The position numbers and the translations under genes were made by a program. A DNA stretch of 64,000 nucleotides from an uncultured Bacteroidales bacterium. Its GTDB lineage: Bacteria > Bacteroidota > Bacteroidia > Bacteroidales > UBA932. The notes under the pieces were generated by a model. That model did no database searches. It saw only the letters and a program-made list of their open reading frames with translations, and was not told the DNA's origin. Location of the stretch: contig CALUUA010000002.1 in NCBI GenBank assembly GCA_944323845.1, forward strand, positions 133,741-197,740. Direction: 5' to 3'. Each line of letters begins with the position of its first letter. The first letter of the stretch is position 1. Of the stretch, positions 9,083 through 19,274 are shown piece after piece.

Positions 9083-10660
9083 TTACCTCCAAAGTTCGTT
9101 TTGTACGATCCTGCCGTTTGACCCGTCTATGGCGTCCTGCGGTATCGGATATATCACATGTTTTGCCTGAAAATTCTGTGCCTGAGACGTGCCGTCAGTG
9201 GTACTCTGGTATTTGCTGAGCTTCTTGACACCTTCTTCAAGTTTCCCGAAACGGACCAGATCGTACCATCTCTGGCCTTCGAAGCAGAGTTCGAAGCTCC
9301 TTTCAGCCAGCAGATTCTCGTAAGTGATTTCTGTCAGGTCTATGGCCGGGTCAGCCTGTTCGATGGCGGCCCCGGTCTTGCCGAAGCCCCGGCGTCTTAC
9401 CTGATTCACGCATTCAAGGGCTTCCGCGGAAGCGTTTCCATGCGCCCTCAGCGAGGCTTCGGCATACATCAGAAGCACATCCGAGTAGCGGATGATAGGG
9501 AAGTTGATAGGATTTGCCCAGTTCGCCCATCCTGCGCCGCGTTCTTCTTCGGTAAGCCCATGTCTGAACTTATAGGCGAAGTAGTAGTAATCCACCCCTT
9601 CTTCGTCAGGATTTTCACCGAAGTATTCCGGCTGAAGCAGCCCGTTGCTGTCATGTACCAGAATGAACCTTGCTATGGAGTTTCTCCGGAGGTCATTTTC
9701 ATCGAAAGTCTCGTAGAACTCTCTTGTACTGATGAGCTGTACCCAGTAAAGATTGTCCCCGTCGGTGTTCGTGCCTTCGTAGGTTCCTACCTGGCCTCCG
9801 TATGTGGTGGTCCCGTCGTTGCAGAATTCGATGTCCCAGATGTACTCGCTGCCGTGCTCGTGCTTGCCGTCGAACTGCGAGAAGAAGTCATCCACCAGAG
9901 CATATCTGCCGCTGTTTATGACATCGCCGAGTTCCGTTTCAGCCAGAGCCGCCGCTTCCGCGTCTTTCAGGGGTTCTCCCGCCATCTGAAGATAGACCTT
10001 TCCGAGCATGGCTTTCGCCGCATATTTGCTCGCTCTGCCTCCTGTCGTGTTTTCAGGCAGCATCTTGACTGCATTCTGCAGGTCGCTGACAATCTGTCCG
10101 TACACATCCTCGAGAGACCTGACAGTCGGATCGACCGTAGACGGGTCGGAAACTTCCTCGGTGACTATCGGTACGCCTCCGAACAGTCTTGCCAGGTGAA
10201 AATAGAAGAAAGACCGCAGGAAGTAGCTTTCTCCCATTATCCTGTTCTTTTCGGACAGTTCCAGATCCAATGGTTCGAGTCTGTTTATGATGACGTTGGC
10301 ACGCTGGATGCCCTTATACATCATATACCACGTTCTGGAGAGGAATTTGTTCGAAGCCGTGTATGTGTATTGGCTCAATTCGGTTTCTCCGTTAGTGCCG
10401 TACCGTGCGTACATTTCGTCCGTTCCTACCCGGCCGAGTACCATGAATCCTGAAAAGTAGGTGCCGTATCTGGCATCATCGTCCCAGTTTGCCGACAGCA
10501 GTATGTTGTACACTCCGGTCAGGCTCATGTCGAAGTCTTCTATAGTGGTGTAGAAGTTCGAGGTGGCGACAGAACTTTCGAGCGGCACATCCAGAAAATC
10601 ACATGAGGAAATCCCGAATGTGAGCAGGGATATTGATATGATTTTTAGTGTGTGTCTCAT
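9083..10660 (-). CDS. SusD/RagB-family glycan-binding lipoprotein
   Basis: A 525-residue lipoprotein (lipobox GISSC, Cys about 20) that forms the lid of a SusC transporter and captures glycan at the cell surface. It shows the family layout: an N-terminal stretch with DFLDVPLESSVATSNFY, TPR-like helices with the YFLRSFFYFHLARLFGGVPIV hallmark, and the C-terminal LLAERSFELCFEGQRWYDLVRFG and YPIPQDAID motifs. It starts one base after the end of the susC gene, so the pair is translationally close, as is usual. Confidence 0.96.
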   Translation of the reverse strand: MRHTLKIISISLLTFGISSCDFLDVPLESSVATSNFYTTIEDFDMSLTGVYNILLSANWDDDARYGTYFSGFMVLGRVGTDEMYARYGTNGETELSQYTYTASNKFLSRTWYMMYKGIQRANVIINRLEPLDLELSEKNRIMGESYFLRSFFYFHLARLFGGVPIVTEEVSDPSTVDPTVRSLEDVYGQIVSDLQNAVKMLPENTTGGRASKYAAKAMLGKVYLQMAGEPLKDAEAAALAETELGDVINSGRYALVDDFFSQFDGKHEHGSEYIWDIEFCNDGTTTYGGQVGTYEGTNTDGDNLYWVQLISTREFYETFDENDLRRNSIARFILVHDSNGLLQPEYFGENPDEEGVDYYYFAYKFRHGLTEEERGAGWANWANPINFPIIRYSDVLLMYAEASLRAHGNASAEALECVNQVRRRGFGKTGAAIEQADPAIDLTEITYENLLAERSFELCFEGQRWYDLVRFGKLEEGVKKLSKYQSTTDGTSQAQNFQAKHVIYPIPQDAIDGSNGRIVQNELWR

Positions 10661-10661
10661 T

Positions 10662-13600
10662 TTATCTGAATATTATGTTGAAACCGATGGTGAATGTCCG
10701 CGGACGAGGGAAACAGCCGTAGTCGAATCCTGCCAGCAGGATGTTTGTCGAGTTCGAAACCTCAGGATCATATCCCGAGTAATTCGTGAAGACATACAGG
10801 TTCTCTGCCGAAACGTATCCTGTAATACCCGATATATGGGTCTTTTCCGGGAACCATTTCTGCGGGAAGGTATAGGAAAGACGGACATTTTTCAACCGCA
10901 GGTAGGATGCATCTTCAACGAATGCCGAGCAGACCTGTCCTGCAGTCATCGAATTGTACATCGTACTTTCCATATTGGTCTCCGACCAACGGTCGCGGTA
11001 GAATCCCATCTGATTGTATGAGTCGGCGTTGTATTTGGCCAGAGTGTTATAGTTGGCGTTGTAGACGTCGGCTCCGTACGAGTACTGGAATCCGATGTTC
11101 AGCGAAAGGTTTTTCCATGTCAGCTGGGTGCCGAATGCTCCGTAGAAGTCAGGCATGGTATTTCCTATGACTCTCCTGTCATCGGCGGTGATTTTCTTGT
11201 CTCCGCTTTTGTCCGCGAATTTCATCGCACCCGGGACTTCGCTGCCGGTTTCCACTGCCACGCCGGGACGAGGGGTCTTGCCGTCGGCTTCGAAATCATT
11301 CAGGCCGTAGACTCCGATGGTCTCATATCCGTAGATGTTGCCTATTTCCTGTCCTTCCTGAAGGATGATGGCATTTGTTCCGAGACAGGTCACCATCATG
11401 TATATCGGGGCTCCGTTCTGTCCGAGTTCCAGAATTTTGGTCTTGTTCCTCGAGAAGTTCGCATTGAAGGACCATTTGAAGTCTTTCTTGTCGATGAGAA
11501 GGGCATTGAGCGAGAGCTCTATACCTCTGTTGCGCAGCTTGCCGATATTCTGCCAGGATTTCTCGAAACCGGCTATGCTCATGACAGGAGCTTCCAGAAG
11601 CAGGTCTCTTGTCACCTTGTCGTACAGGTCCACATTCAGGGAGAGTCTGTCATTCCACAGCCCGATTTCCAGTCCGACATTCTTTTCGAAAGTAGTTTCC
11701 CAGGTCAGGTCTTCGTTTGCGATAGAGGCAGGCGATTGCCCTACCGTAGGGTTGTCTTCGAAAGAGTAGAAATTATTGGCCAGCTGTGCATAGGAACCGG
11801 TGGTCGGGACATTCGAGTTTCCGACCAGACCTGCGCTTACCCTCAGTTTGAGGGTGCTTACCACATCCTGATGCTGCATCCATGGCTCGCTGTCGATGTT
11901 CCATGCGAAGGCTCCGGAGAAGAAATTCCCCCATTTATTCTTCACAAATCTGGAAGTACCGTCCCGGCGGGCCGTGAAAGTGGCTATGTATCTGTCATCG
12001 AACGAGTAGTTCGCTCTCGCCAGGAATGAGAGATATGTGACACGGCTTTTGCTGGAGCTGGCATCGAATACGGTCGCCATATGAAGATTGTTGAATCCGA
12101 GTTTTTCGTATTCGAACTGTGTGGCAGTAGCCATATCCCAATATCCTGTGTAGCCTTGTTCCGTGACGCCGGCGACTATGTTGAGGCGGTGTTTGCCGAA
12201 AGTCGGCCTCCATGTCAGCGTGTTCTCGTTGATCCAGCTGGTGGATTCCGAGCTGCCGATGATGCCCTGTCCGTCATAGAAATGACCTCGTCCCGTAGTC
12301 GTCGGGTAGTACTGCCTGTCTTTCAGCGAGTACACATCCACGCCGCCTGTGATTCTCAGGACCAGATCCTTGTAGAGGTCGGCTTCGAAATACGAGTTGA
12401 TGATAGTCCTGTTGATGATTTTCGAAAGCTGGGTGTCCGTAGCCTGCGTCACCGGATTTTCGTGATTGTCATTGATGGCGGAGTTGATGGCGTCCTGCGA
12501 TACCCCGGCTCTTCTGAACAATGTCTGTGTATTGCTGTCGGTAAGGTCGTATGGCCGTGCTGTAAGCGCGGAAGTGATGACACCTGCATTCTGTGCAGTT
12601 CCCTCTCCTCCTGTCGGGACACCGTTGTCGATGATTCTGGAGTAGCTGACATCCACTCCCATCCTTACATGGTCAGTAAAATAATGGTCTATGGTAGCCT
12701 TGGCCGTGATCTTATGATAATCCGTATTGATCAGGATAGAGTTGTTCTGCAGGTAAGAGCCTGAAAACATGAAATTTGTCTTCTTCGTGGACTGTGATAC
12801 GGAAATGGAATGGTTCTGGATGAAACCGGTCCTGAATATCTCGTCCTGCCAGTCTATGGAATGAACATCCCCGAATACCCTCGGTTCGAAGGCTGCGTTG
12901 TCGTAGAAAAGCGTGTTCGACGGATTCTTTTCAGCCTGGTATGCCGCATATTCGTTGAAATCCATCATGTCATATCTCCGGTTCATTTCCTGAAATCCGA
13001 AGTATGCGTTGTACTGGATTTTCCCTCCGTCAGTGCGTCCTTTTTTAGTCGTGATCAGGATGACACCGTTGGAACCCCTGTTCCCGTATATTGCCGTGGC
13101 AGAGGCGTCCTTCAGGACCTCGATTGAGGCGATGTCGTCAGGATTGACCATTGACAGACCGGAAATCCCGATATCGTAGGAGTCTATTCCGGCGCCCGAC
13201 GAGGTGCTGACATCGAACAGAGGGAACCCGTCCACGACTATCAGCGGAGCTGTAGAGCCGGACAGCGAATTGGTGCCTCGGATGAGCATGTTCGATGCCG
13301 AGCCCGGCTTTCCTGATGCCGACGATACCATGAGACCGGCCACGCCTCCTGCCAGAGCGTCATCTACGGACAGGATCACCTTGTTTTCCAGAACATCGCT
13401 CTTGATGGCGCTGACAGAGCCGGTAAGGTCTTTTTTCCGGAGGGAACCGTAGCCGATGACTACGGTTTCCTCGAGGAAGTTGGTGGCTTCATCCAGCACG
13501 ACATTGATGACACTCCTGTTGCCGACAGTTTCGGTGACGGTAGTGTAGCCGATGCAGCTGAATTCCAGAACGGAGGATGCCCCCGGCACGGAAATACTGT

Positions 13601-13769
13601 AATGTCCGTCTTCATCCGAGACTGTGCCGGTGGTAGTTCCCTGCAGGATGATGCCTGCACCAGGGATGGAAATGCCTTCCGCATCCCTTACGGTTCCTGT
13701 CACCGTATTCTGCGCGAACCCCGGCAGAGATACGATGGACAGGAACAAGGCGAACAATATTTTCTTCAT
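10662..13769 (-). CDS. SusC/RagA-family TonB-dependent outer membrane transporter
   Basis: A 1035-residue outer-membrane receptor. After the signal peptide (MKKILFALFLSIVSLPGFAQ) comes a carboxypeptidase-regulatory-like domain (about 22-95), then the plug with the SusC hallmark EETVVIGYGSLRKKDLTGSVS and NPDDIASIEVLKDASATAIYG, then a large beta-barrel ending in Phe-Arg. No STN domain is present, which fits control by the neighbouring HTCS and not by a sigma/anti-sigma pair. It imports oligosaccharides with energy from TonB. Six bases separate it from the upstream PKD-lipoprotein gene. Confidence 0.96.
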   Translation of the reverse strand: MKKILFALFLSIVSLPGFAQNTVTGTVRDAEGISIPGAGIILQGTTTGTVSDEDGHYSISVPGASSVLEFSCIGYTTVTETVGNRSVINVVLDEATNFLEETVVIGYGSLRKKDLTGSVSAIKSDVLENKVILSVDDALAGGVAGLMVSSASGKPGSASNMLIRGTNSLSGSTAPLIVVDGFPLFDVSTSSGAGIDSYDIGISGLSMVNPDDIASIEVLKDASATAIYGNRGSNGVILITTKKGRTDGGKIQYNAYFGFQEMNRRYDMMDFNEYAAYQAEKNPSNTLFYDNAAFEPRVFGDVHSIDWQDEIFRTGFIQNHSISVSQSTKKTNFMFSGSYLQNNSILINTDYHKITAKATIDHYFTDHVRMGVDVSYSRIIDNGVPTGGEGTAQNAGVITSALTARPYDLTDSNTQTLFRRAGVSQDAINSAINDNHENPVTQATDTQLSKIINRTIINSYFEADLYKDLVLRITGGVDVYSLKDRQYYPTTTGRGHFYDGQGIIGSSESTSWINENTLTWRPTFGKHRLNIVAGVTEQGYTGYWDMATATQFEYEKLGFNNLHMATVFDASSSKSRVTYLSFLARANYSFDDRYIATFTARRDGTSRFVKNKWGNFFSGAFAWNIDSEPWMQHQDVVSTLKLRVSAGLVGNSNVPTTGSYAQLANNFYSFEDNPTVGQSPASIANEDLTWETTFEKNVGLEIGLWNDRLSLNVDLYDKVTRDLLLEAPVMSIAGFEKSWQNIGKLRNRGIELSLNALLIDKKDFKWSFNANFSRNKTKILELGQNGAPIYMMVTCLGTNAIILQEGQEIGNIYGYETIGVYGLNDFEADGKTPRPGVAVETGSEVPGAMKFADKSGDKKITADDRRVIGNTMPDFYGAFGTQLTWKNLSLNIGFQYSYGADVYNANYNTLAKYNADSYNQMGFYRDRWSETNMESTMYNSMTAGQVCSAFVEDASYLRLKNVRLSYTFPQKWFPEKTHISGITGYVSAENLYVFTNYSGYDPEVSNSTNILLAGFDYGCFPRPRTFTIGFNIIFR

Positions 13770-13774
13770 CTGAC

Positions 13775-15049
13775 TTATTCTTCGATAAGGTTCAGCTCTA
13801 CTTCATCTATGTAAAGAGCGGAATACCAGTTTCCGTAAACCCTGAAATAAGGATAGACGTTCTGGAGGGATTCGGTGGCCGTAAACTCGACGGAGAAGCG
13901 ATGCCAGTCGTCGTCAGGAAGCATATTTACGGATTCCTCTTCTTCACCGGTGTACCATGCTTCCAGAATGTTCTTTCCTCCTGCATTAATCTGCGGATCT
14001 TCGCCGAAAATCTGCTTGTAACCCTGCTCGATGTTGAGACCGAGACCTGAATCGTACATCCAGTTTTCAAGCCAGCCGCCTATAATCTGGATACATCCGA
14101 GTCCTCTGTGGTTGTTCTCTGTGTCACCGGCGATATGGTCGGCCTTTATCCACATGGAGACTTCGTATTTCTTTCCTGCCTCGATGCTTGAGTTCGAACC
14201 CCAGCAGTCTCTCATGAAGCAGTCGGCCCAGAATTCACCGCTCTCCTGATCAATTGTAACCTGTTCCTTGATTATCTCAGTGTCTATCTTCAGGCAGTGT
14301 GCAGTCCCGCAGGCTCCGCCTTCCGCGATGGTGTAAGGGAACGGATTGTTGATGTCTTTCCCGTTGTAGCAGTTCCATGTGCCGAAGTTAGGATATTCGA
14401 AAGATACGGCATCATAGTTATATTCAGGATAGACGGTTCTCAAAGGATAGTTGCCGACTACGAAAGTCTTGGTGACGGTAGTCTTCACGTTGTTGGCCGT
14501 GTTTCCGATGACGCAGGTCACTGTCATTTCCCTGTCCCTCGTATCGAAGGAAACGGAAGGCGCGGCATCCGTCGATGTGGCAGGTGTGCCGCCCTCGAAA
14601 GTCCAGCTGTAGGTATCCGGCTCTCCGACAGGATTCGCGATATTGAAGCTGACGCTTTCCCCGAGCCTGATGCATCCCATAGGAGTAAGGCCGGAAGCCT
14701 CTATTTCTCCTCCGATTTCAGCGGATACGGTGACGGTGAAGGTCTTTGTATCTACTGTATTGTTGTTGAAGGTCACTTTCAGGGAGACTTCTTTTTCTCC
14801 GGCAGAGGTGAAGGTTACTGAGGCTTCTGCATCCGTAGAGGTGGCAGGTTCGCCGTCCTCGAATGTCCAGACTCTGGACGCTGCATTCAGAGTGAGGTCC
14901 GAGAATGTTGCCGGAGTTCCGGCCATAATTTCTTCAGGAGCCTTGTACTCGATGGTTCCGGCTTTCGGAGCCTCTTCAGTTTTTTCGCATGATGACAGGA
15001 CGGCCATGCCCAGTCCCATCACAAGAACAGAATAACGCAGTGTTTTCAT
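13775..15049 (-). CDS. PKD-domain surface glycan-binding lipoprotein
   Basis: A 424-residue lipoprotein (lipobox VLSSC, Cys about 20). Two PKD-like immunoglobulin folds follow (about 35-110 and 115-200). Each has the pattern W-x-FE-GEPATSTDAE or W-x-FEGGTPATSTDA that is typical of Bacteroidales surface proteins. The C-terminal 220 residues form a carbohydrate-binding-module-like beta-sandwich (YEVSMWIKAD, WHRFSVEFTATES, LYIDEVEL). It is the first gene of locus 1, ahead of susC, an order less common than susCD first. The role is inferred to be glycan capture, as for SusE/F-type proteins. Confidence 0.8.
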   Translation of the reverse strand: MKTLRYSVLVMGLGMAVLSSCEKTEEAPKAGTIEYKAPEEIMAGTPATFSDLTLNAASRVWTFEDGEPATSTDAEASVTFTSAGEKEVSLKVTFNNNTVDTKTFTVTVSAEIGGEIEASGLTPMGCIRLGESVSFNIANPVGEPDTYSWTFEGGTPATSTDAAPSVSFDTRDREMTVTCVIGNTANNVKTTVTKTFVVGNYPLRTVYPEYNYDAVSFEYPNFGTWNCYNGKDINNPFPYTIAEGGACGTAHCLKIDTEIIKEQVTIDQESGEFWADCFMRDCWGSNSSIEAGKKYEVSMWIKADHIAGDTENNHRGLGCIQIIGGWLENWMYDSGLGLNIEQGYKQIFGEDPQINAGGKNILEAWYTGEEEESVNMLPDDDWHRFSVEFTATESLQNVYPYFRVYGNWYSALYIDEVELNLIEE

Positions 15050-15079
15050 GTCAACAATTTTTAATGATTATTAGAATGT

Positions 15080-15110
15080 GGTTGAACGTTTGTCCTGATT
15101 GTTGTCAACC
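15080..15110. promoter_or_regulatory. Inverted repeat upstream of locus 1, possible HTCS operator
   Basis: GGTTGA at 15080-15085 and TCAACC at 15105-15110 are perfect inverted copies with centres 25 bases apart. They lie 31-61 bases upstream of the first gene of the locus. The position and spacing suit a dimeric AraC-type DNA-binding domain such as that of the adjacent HTCS, but a six-base match can occur by chance. Confidence 0.3.
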
Positions 15111-15134
15111 CTCGAATTATGACATAAAATTAGA

Positions 15135-15161
15135 AGCGGCAAGAAAGACTCTCTTGCCGCT
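15135..15161 (-). terminator. Hairpin downstream of the HTCS gene
   Basis: AGCGGCAAGA (15135-15144) and TCTTGCCGCT (15152-15161) form a perfect 10-bp stem with a 7-base loop. Read on the minus strand it is followed by a T-rich run (TCTAATTTTA). It lies 56 bases past the HTCS stop and before the locus 1 start, as expected for a terminator that separates regulator and operon. Confidence 0.55.
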
Positions 15162-15216
15162 GTTTGTCCAAAAAATACTCTGCTTCTGAAAACAGTCTTT
15201 ACAAATTGCTCAAATT

Positions 15217-18200
15217 TTAGCAATCCTGTCTTGACCGCCATTCTTTAGGCAGGCAGCCGAATTCTTCCTTGAATATTTTCGAGAAATAGGAGGCATTGTT
15301 GAAACCGACCTTGTACATGACATCGCTTACGGAAGAATTGTCCCGGGCCAGTATCTGTGCCGCCCTTTTGAGTCTGATGCTTCTGATGAAATGTATTGCC
15401 GACAGGCCGGTGATGGAATTTATCTTCCGGTACAGCTGGGCCCTGGATACCCCTACTTCCCGGCATAGACTGTCTACACCGAATTCCGGATTCCCCATTT
15501 CTTTTTCTATGGCATCGAGACATTTTTTCATGAATTTCTCGTCGGAGGTCTCTATGGTGATTTCCGAAGGGTTTACATCCAGAGTGCTCTTGAAAATTTT
15601 CCGCAGCTTGTCTCTGGAGGAGATGAGGTTTTCGATGCGTGATACCAGTATTCCGAGATGGAACGGTTTCGTAATGAAACCGTCGGCTCCGGTCTGCCAG
15701 CTTTCTATTTCAGTCGAGACCAGATTTCGGGCGGTAAGCAGGATGACTATTATGTGCGATGTCGCTTCGTTGTTCTTTATGCGCCGGCACAGTTCTATTC
15801 CGCTCATTTCCGGCATGACCACATCGGAGAGTATAAGATCCGGCTGTTCGGCTATGGCGATCTCATAAGCTCTCATCCCGTTTTCCGCGCTGATGACATT
15901 GTACCTGCTCTTCAGGAAGGACACGAGATATTCCCTGAGGTTATTGTTGTCATCCACTACCAGTATCGTGGCCTTTTTCCCTGAGACCGAAGACGGGACG
16001 GCTGCCGGAACAGAGTCCAGCGGGTCATAGTTGTGAAGGTCATCGCTGTTTCTGTATCCGTCATTGATCTGCGAAGCGTCCAGATGTGCTTTTCCTTTCA
16101 GGAGTCTGACTGTAAACCTGGCTCCTGAGCCTGCCTTGGATTCTACCGAAATCGTTCCTTTGTGATGTTCTACGATGTATCTGGATAAGGCCAGACCGAT
16201 TCCGGAACCTCCTGTGATGTCGCTTCCGTTCTTTCCCTGATAAAATCTGTCGAAGATTTTCTCCTTGTCGGCATCGCTCACCCCGGCGCCGTTGTCCTGA
16301 ACGGAAAAAGAGACGGTTTTGGCATCTCCGGTGCATGACAGGGTTATCTTTCCTCCGTCAGGGGTGAACTTGAACGCATTGGACAGCAGATTGACCGCCA
16401 CCCTTTCCATCTTGACCTTGTCTATGTAGACAAACTGAGGCGAATCTGGAAAATCCGTGCGGAAATCTATGTTCCGGGATGAGGCCAGCGGCGTGAAAAG
16501 TTCGGCGATTTCTTTAAGGAAGCGGCACATGTCGATTTCCGACACGTACAGTTTCATCATGTTGTCCTCGTATTTCCTCAAATCCAGAATCTGTTCCATC
16601 AGCGACCGCAGAGTGTTGACACTCTTGTCCACAAGCTGGAGTTTCGCTCTGGTAGAATGGCCTATGGCAGGATTGTTCAGCACCTCTTCCACTGGAGCGG
16701 CGATAAGGCTTAACGGTGTCTTTATCTCATGTGCGATATCGGTGAAGAACCGCAGTTTCTCCTTCTCCGCCTTGCGGACATTCCTTTCATTGAGGTGTGA
16801 CATTACAGCCCTGTACAGGAGGACTGCAGAGGCCGACAGCAGGAATATGTAGATGATGACGGCGGCAGGACCCGCCAGAGGATGAGGCTTTATACGGAAT
16901 CTCAGATGGGGGGGGGTAGCGCTCCATACGCCGTCGCTGTTCGAGCCGTAGATCACCAGATCATATTTTCCTGCAGGCAGGTTTGAATATATGCATCGCG
17001 GATCTTTTCCGGAAGTAGTATGCCAGTCCTCTTCGAAACCGTACAGCCGGTATTTGTACTGATTGTACACAGGATTGTCATAGACCAGCGAAGAAAATTC
17101 CGCGACGATATTGTTCTCGTCATGCCGGAGTTCGATCCGGTTTCTTCCGTCGATCCTTTTTCCGTTTACATACACTCCGGTGATGACTGTACGCGGCACA
17201 TACATGTTAGAGGTTATGCTGTCGGGATAGAAAATATTGAACCCGCGTATCCCTCCGAAGGCCATGCGGCCGTCCTTCAGCTTGTGCGCCGCCCATATCT
17301 TGAACGAATTGCTCTGAAGATTGTCCTTGTCAGTGAATATCTTCACCTCGTTGCTTTCCGGCGAGTACTTGTAGATTCCGTATCCTCCGATCCACAGATT
17401 CCCGGCATTGTCTTCAAGCATGCTTTCGAGTTCATTCGTCATGAAGCCTCTCCCTGAAGGAGTTATGTTGCGGAACTCCGGCACCGCTCCGGATTCTGGT
17501 TTTCCGTCCATCCGGTACAATCCGCCTCCCAATGCCGTCACCCACAGATTCCCGCTCCGGTCCGAGTGTATGTCGGATATGAAATGAGTGCCTTTCCCGT
17601 CGAGAAGTATCCTGTTCCATCTGATGAGCGACGAATTTTCGAAAACGGCCTGATTGAGTCCCAGTCTGGTGCCGATCCAGACATATTTTCTGTTCTGTCC
17701 CGAGGTAATGCATATATCGGTGACGAAGTCCGACGACAGAGTGTTGTCATTGTTGCTGTCATGCCGGTATTCCCTTATATTGCCCTGATCAGGGCAATAT
17801 TCGATTACTCCCAGGCTCGTACTTATCCACAGATGCCCGTCAGGGTCTTTAAGGATTTTAAAGACGGACATGTCGTGCAGGTAGGAGTCCAGAAATTTTC
17901 CGGCTTTCAGGTCGGTGTCTCCGGCATAAATCCCGGCAATCTCGCCGGCCGGCACCGTGTATATGCCGTGGCTCCATGTGCCGAGCATCATGTTTCCGGC
18001 TTCGTCGGTATAGAAAGACGAGATGATGGGCTGGTTCCGGCCATGCTTCCCGTTTATGGATATCTGTCTGAAAGTCCCCTCTTCGGTGTCCATGACGTTC
18101 ACTCCTCCGTCATGAGTGCTCACCCATAGCCTGTTGCCGGTGGAGTCCTCTCCGAATGTGATTATCCTCTCGTCCGACAGGCCTTCGGTCATGGTGAAAA

Positions 18201-19185
18201 GGCTGATATTGTTGTCATGCAGATTCAGCGAGCTGATGCATCCTCCTATGGTGCCGATCCAAAGTACGCCGGATTTGTCTTCATACAGTGTGCTGATTTC
18301 GGATGAAGTGAGCTGTCCGGACATTTGCGGAGAACTGATGAAATGGTTGAGGACCTTGAAGTTCCGGCTGTCCAGTCTGTATAGTCCGTTGCCGTTTGTC
18401 CCCACCCAGATGTCGCCTCTGCTGTCGGTCGCCACGGATTCGCACATGTTTTCGAATTTCCGGATGATGGAGCGGGTCTCCGTATCGAATATATAAAGTC
18501 CTGAATATGAAGACAGAAGTATTTCAGAGTCCCCGCCTCGCACCATGTCGTTCCAGAAATTGTAGCCGGGGTCATCGAAAGTGCTTACATTTTCGTTCCG
18601 GCTGTCAATCAGATACAGACTATGTCCGCAGCCTATCAGTATGACATCGGGTTCCAGGTCGATTGCAGCCGTGATAGGAGTGCTGGAATACGGCACCTTG
18701 AAGACTGTCTTTACGGCTGCGGCAGAATCCTTCCAGACGATTTTAGAGAGGATGTTGTTGTGGCATACGAAGATGCTGCCGTCCCTGCTTTCGAATATGC
18801 AGTTGACCACGTCGTCGGAGGACGGCGAATCATAATCCACTTCCAGAAACTTTCCCGCCCTGTCGTCATAAATGCACAGTCCTCCGGATTCTGTCCCGAT
18901 GTAGAGCAGCGAATCGGAGGCGGCGCACAGGCACAGCACGCGTTCCTTCGGCAGATCAGAGTTTCCCGAAGTCATGACTGTCATTCGATAGCCGTCCCAT
19001 TTGCACAGTCCGCCGTAGGTCGCGAACCACATATAGCCTTGTCCATCCTGGACAATGTCGTTGATGTCGCTGTGCGGAAGTCCGTCGGCGAAGCCTGTCT
19101 GCCTGAAAGTCATTTTCCCGTCTCCTGCGGCATAAATGGGAAGCAGGAGGGTCAGCAAGGAGATGAATGTGTTTTTTATCGACAT
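15217..19185 (-). CDS. Hybrid two-component system regulator (HTCS)
   Basis: A 1322-residue one-protein sensor and transcription factor. From the N-terminus: signal peptide, periplasmic two-propeller sensor with many Reg_prop repeats (GYMWFATYGGL, GDIWVGTNGNGLYRLD, to about 690), Y_Y_Y domain (about 700-760), one membrane helix (about 768-792), HisKA with His at about 819 (DIAHEIKTPLSL), HATPase (DNGAGVSD, GGSGIGLALS), receiver with Asp at about 1121 (LILSDVVMPEMSG), and an AraC-type helix-turn-helix (about 1215-1318). It should bind a signal oligosaccharide directly and switch on the adjacent locus 1. A C9 tract in frame lies just before the membrane helix (see separate entry). Confidence 0.96.
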   Translation of the reverse strand: MSIKNTFISLLTLLLPIYAAGDGKMTFRQTGFADGLPHSDINDIVQDGQGYMWFATYGGLCKWDGYRMTVMTSGNSDLPKERVLCLCAASDSLLYIGTESGGLCIYDDRAGKFLEVDYDSPSSDDVVNCIFESRDGSIFVCHNNILSKIVWKDSAAAVKTVFKVPYSSTPITAAIDLEPDVILIGCGHSLYLIDSRNENVSTFDDPGYNFWNDMVRGGDSEILLSSYSGLYIFDTETRSIIRKFENMCESVATDSRGDIWVGTNGNGLYRLDSRNFKVLNHFISSPQMSGQLTSSEISTLYEDKSGVLWIGTIGGCISSLNLHDNNISLFTMTEGLSDERIITFGEDSTGNRLWVSTHDGGVNVMDTEEGTFRQISINGKHGRNQPIISSFYTDEAGNMMLGTWSHGIYTVPAGEIAGIYAGDTDLKAGKFLDSYLHDMSVFKILKDPDGHLWISTSLGVIEYCPDQGNIREYRHDSNNDNTLSSDFVTDICITSGQNRKYVWIGTRLGLNQAVFENSSLIRWNRILLDGKGTHFISDIHSDRSGNLWVTALGGGLYRMDGKPESGAVPEFRNITPSGRGFMTNELESMLEDNAGNLWIGGYGIYKYSPESNEVKIFTDKDNLQSNSFKIWAAHKLKDGRMAFGGIRGFNIFYPDSITSNMYVPRTVITGVYVNGKRIDGRNRIELRHDENNIVAEFSSLVYDNPVYNQYKYRLYGFEEDWHTTSGKDPRCIYSNLPAGKYDLVIYGSNSDGVWSATPPHLRFRIKPHPLAGPAAVIIYIFLLSASAVLLYRAVMSHLNERNVRKAEKEKLRFFTDIAHEIKTPLSLIAAPVEEVLNNPAIGHSTRAKLQLVDKSVNTLRSLMEQILDLRKYEDNMMKLYVSEIDMCRFLKEIAELFTPLASSRNIDFRTDFPDSPQFVYIDKVKMERVAVNLLSNAFKFTPDGGKITLSCTGDAKTVSFSVQDNGAGVSDADKEKIFDRFYQGKNGSDITGGSGIGLALSRYIVEHHKGTISVESKAGSGARFTVRLLKGKAHLDASQINDGYRNSDDLHNYDPLDSVPAAVPSSVSGKKATILVVDDNNNLREYLVSFLKSRYNVISAENGMRAYEIAIAEQPDLILSDVVMPEMSGIELCRRIKNNEATSHIIVILLTARNLVSTEIESWQTGADGFITKPFHLGILVSRIENLISSRDKLRKIFKSTLDVNPSEITIETSDEKFMKKCLDAIEKEMGNPEFGVDSLCREVGVSRAQLYRKINSITGLSAIHFIRSIRLKRAAQILARDNSSVSDVMYKVGFNNASYFSKIFKEEFGCLPKEWRSRQDC
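16908..16916 (-). repeat. Poly(C)9 tract inside the HTCS gene
   Basis: Nine consecutive C on the coding strand encode T-P-P-H at about residue 757, directly before the membrane helix. Reading the frames by hand, loss of one C gives TPPI then a stop codon. Gain of one C shifts the frame and reaches a stop about 40 codons on. Either change would leave a periplasmic sensor without kinase or DNA-binding domains. Confidence 0.8.
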
Positions 19186-19274
19186 GTCGTTTCCCGATAG
19201 AGGTTCATGCTCTTTATTTTCCGTATCTCTTGATCATTGTGTCATAACTGAAATTCCACTTTCCGTGTCGGCTT

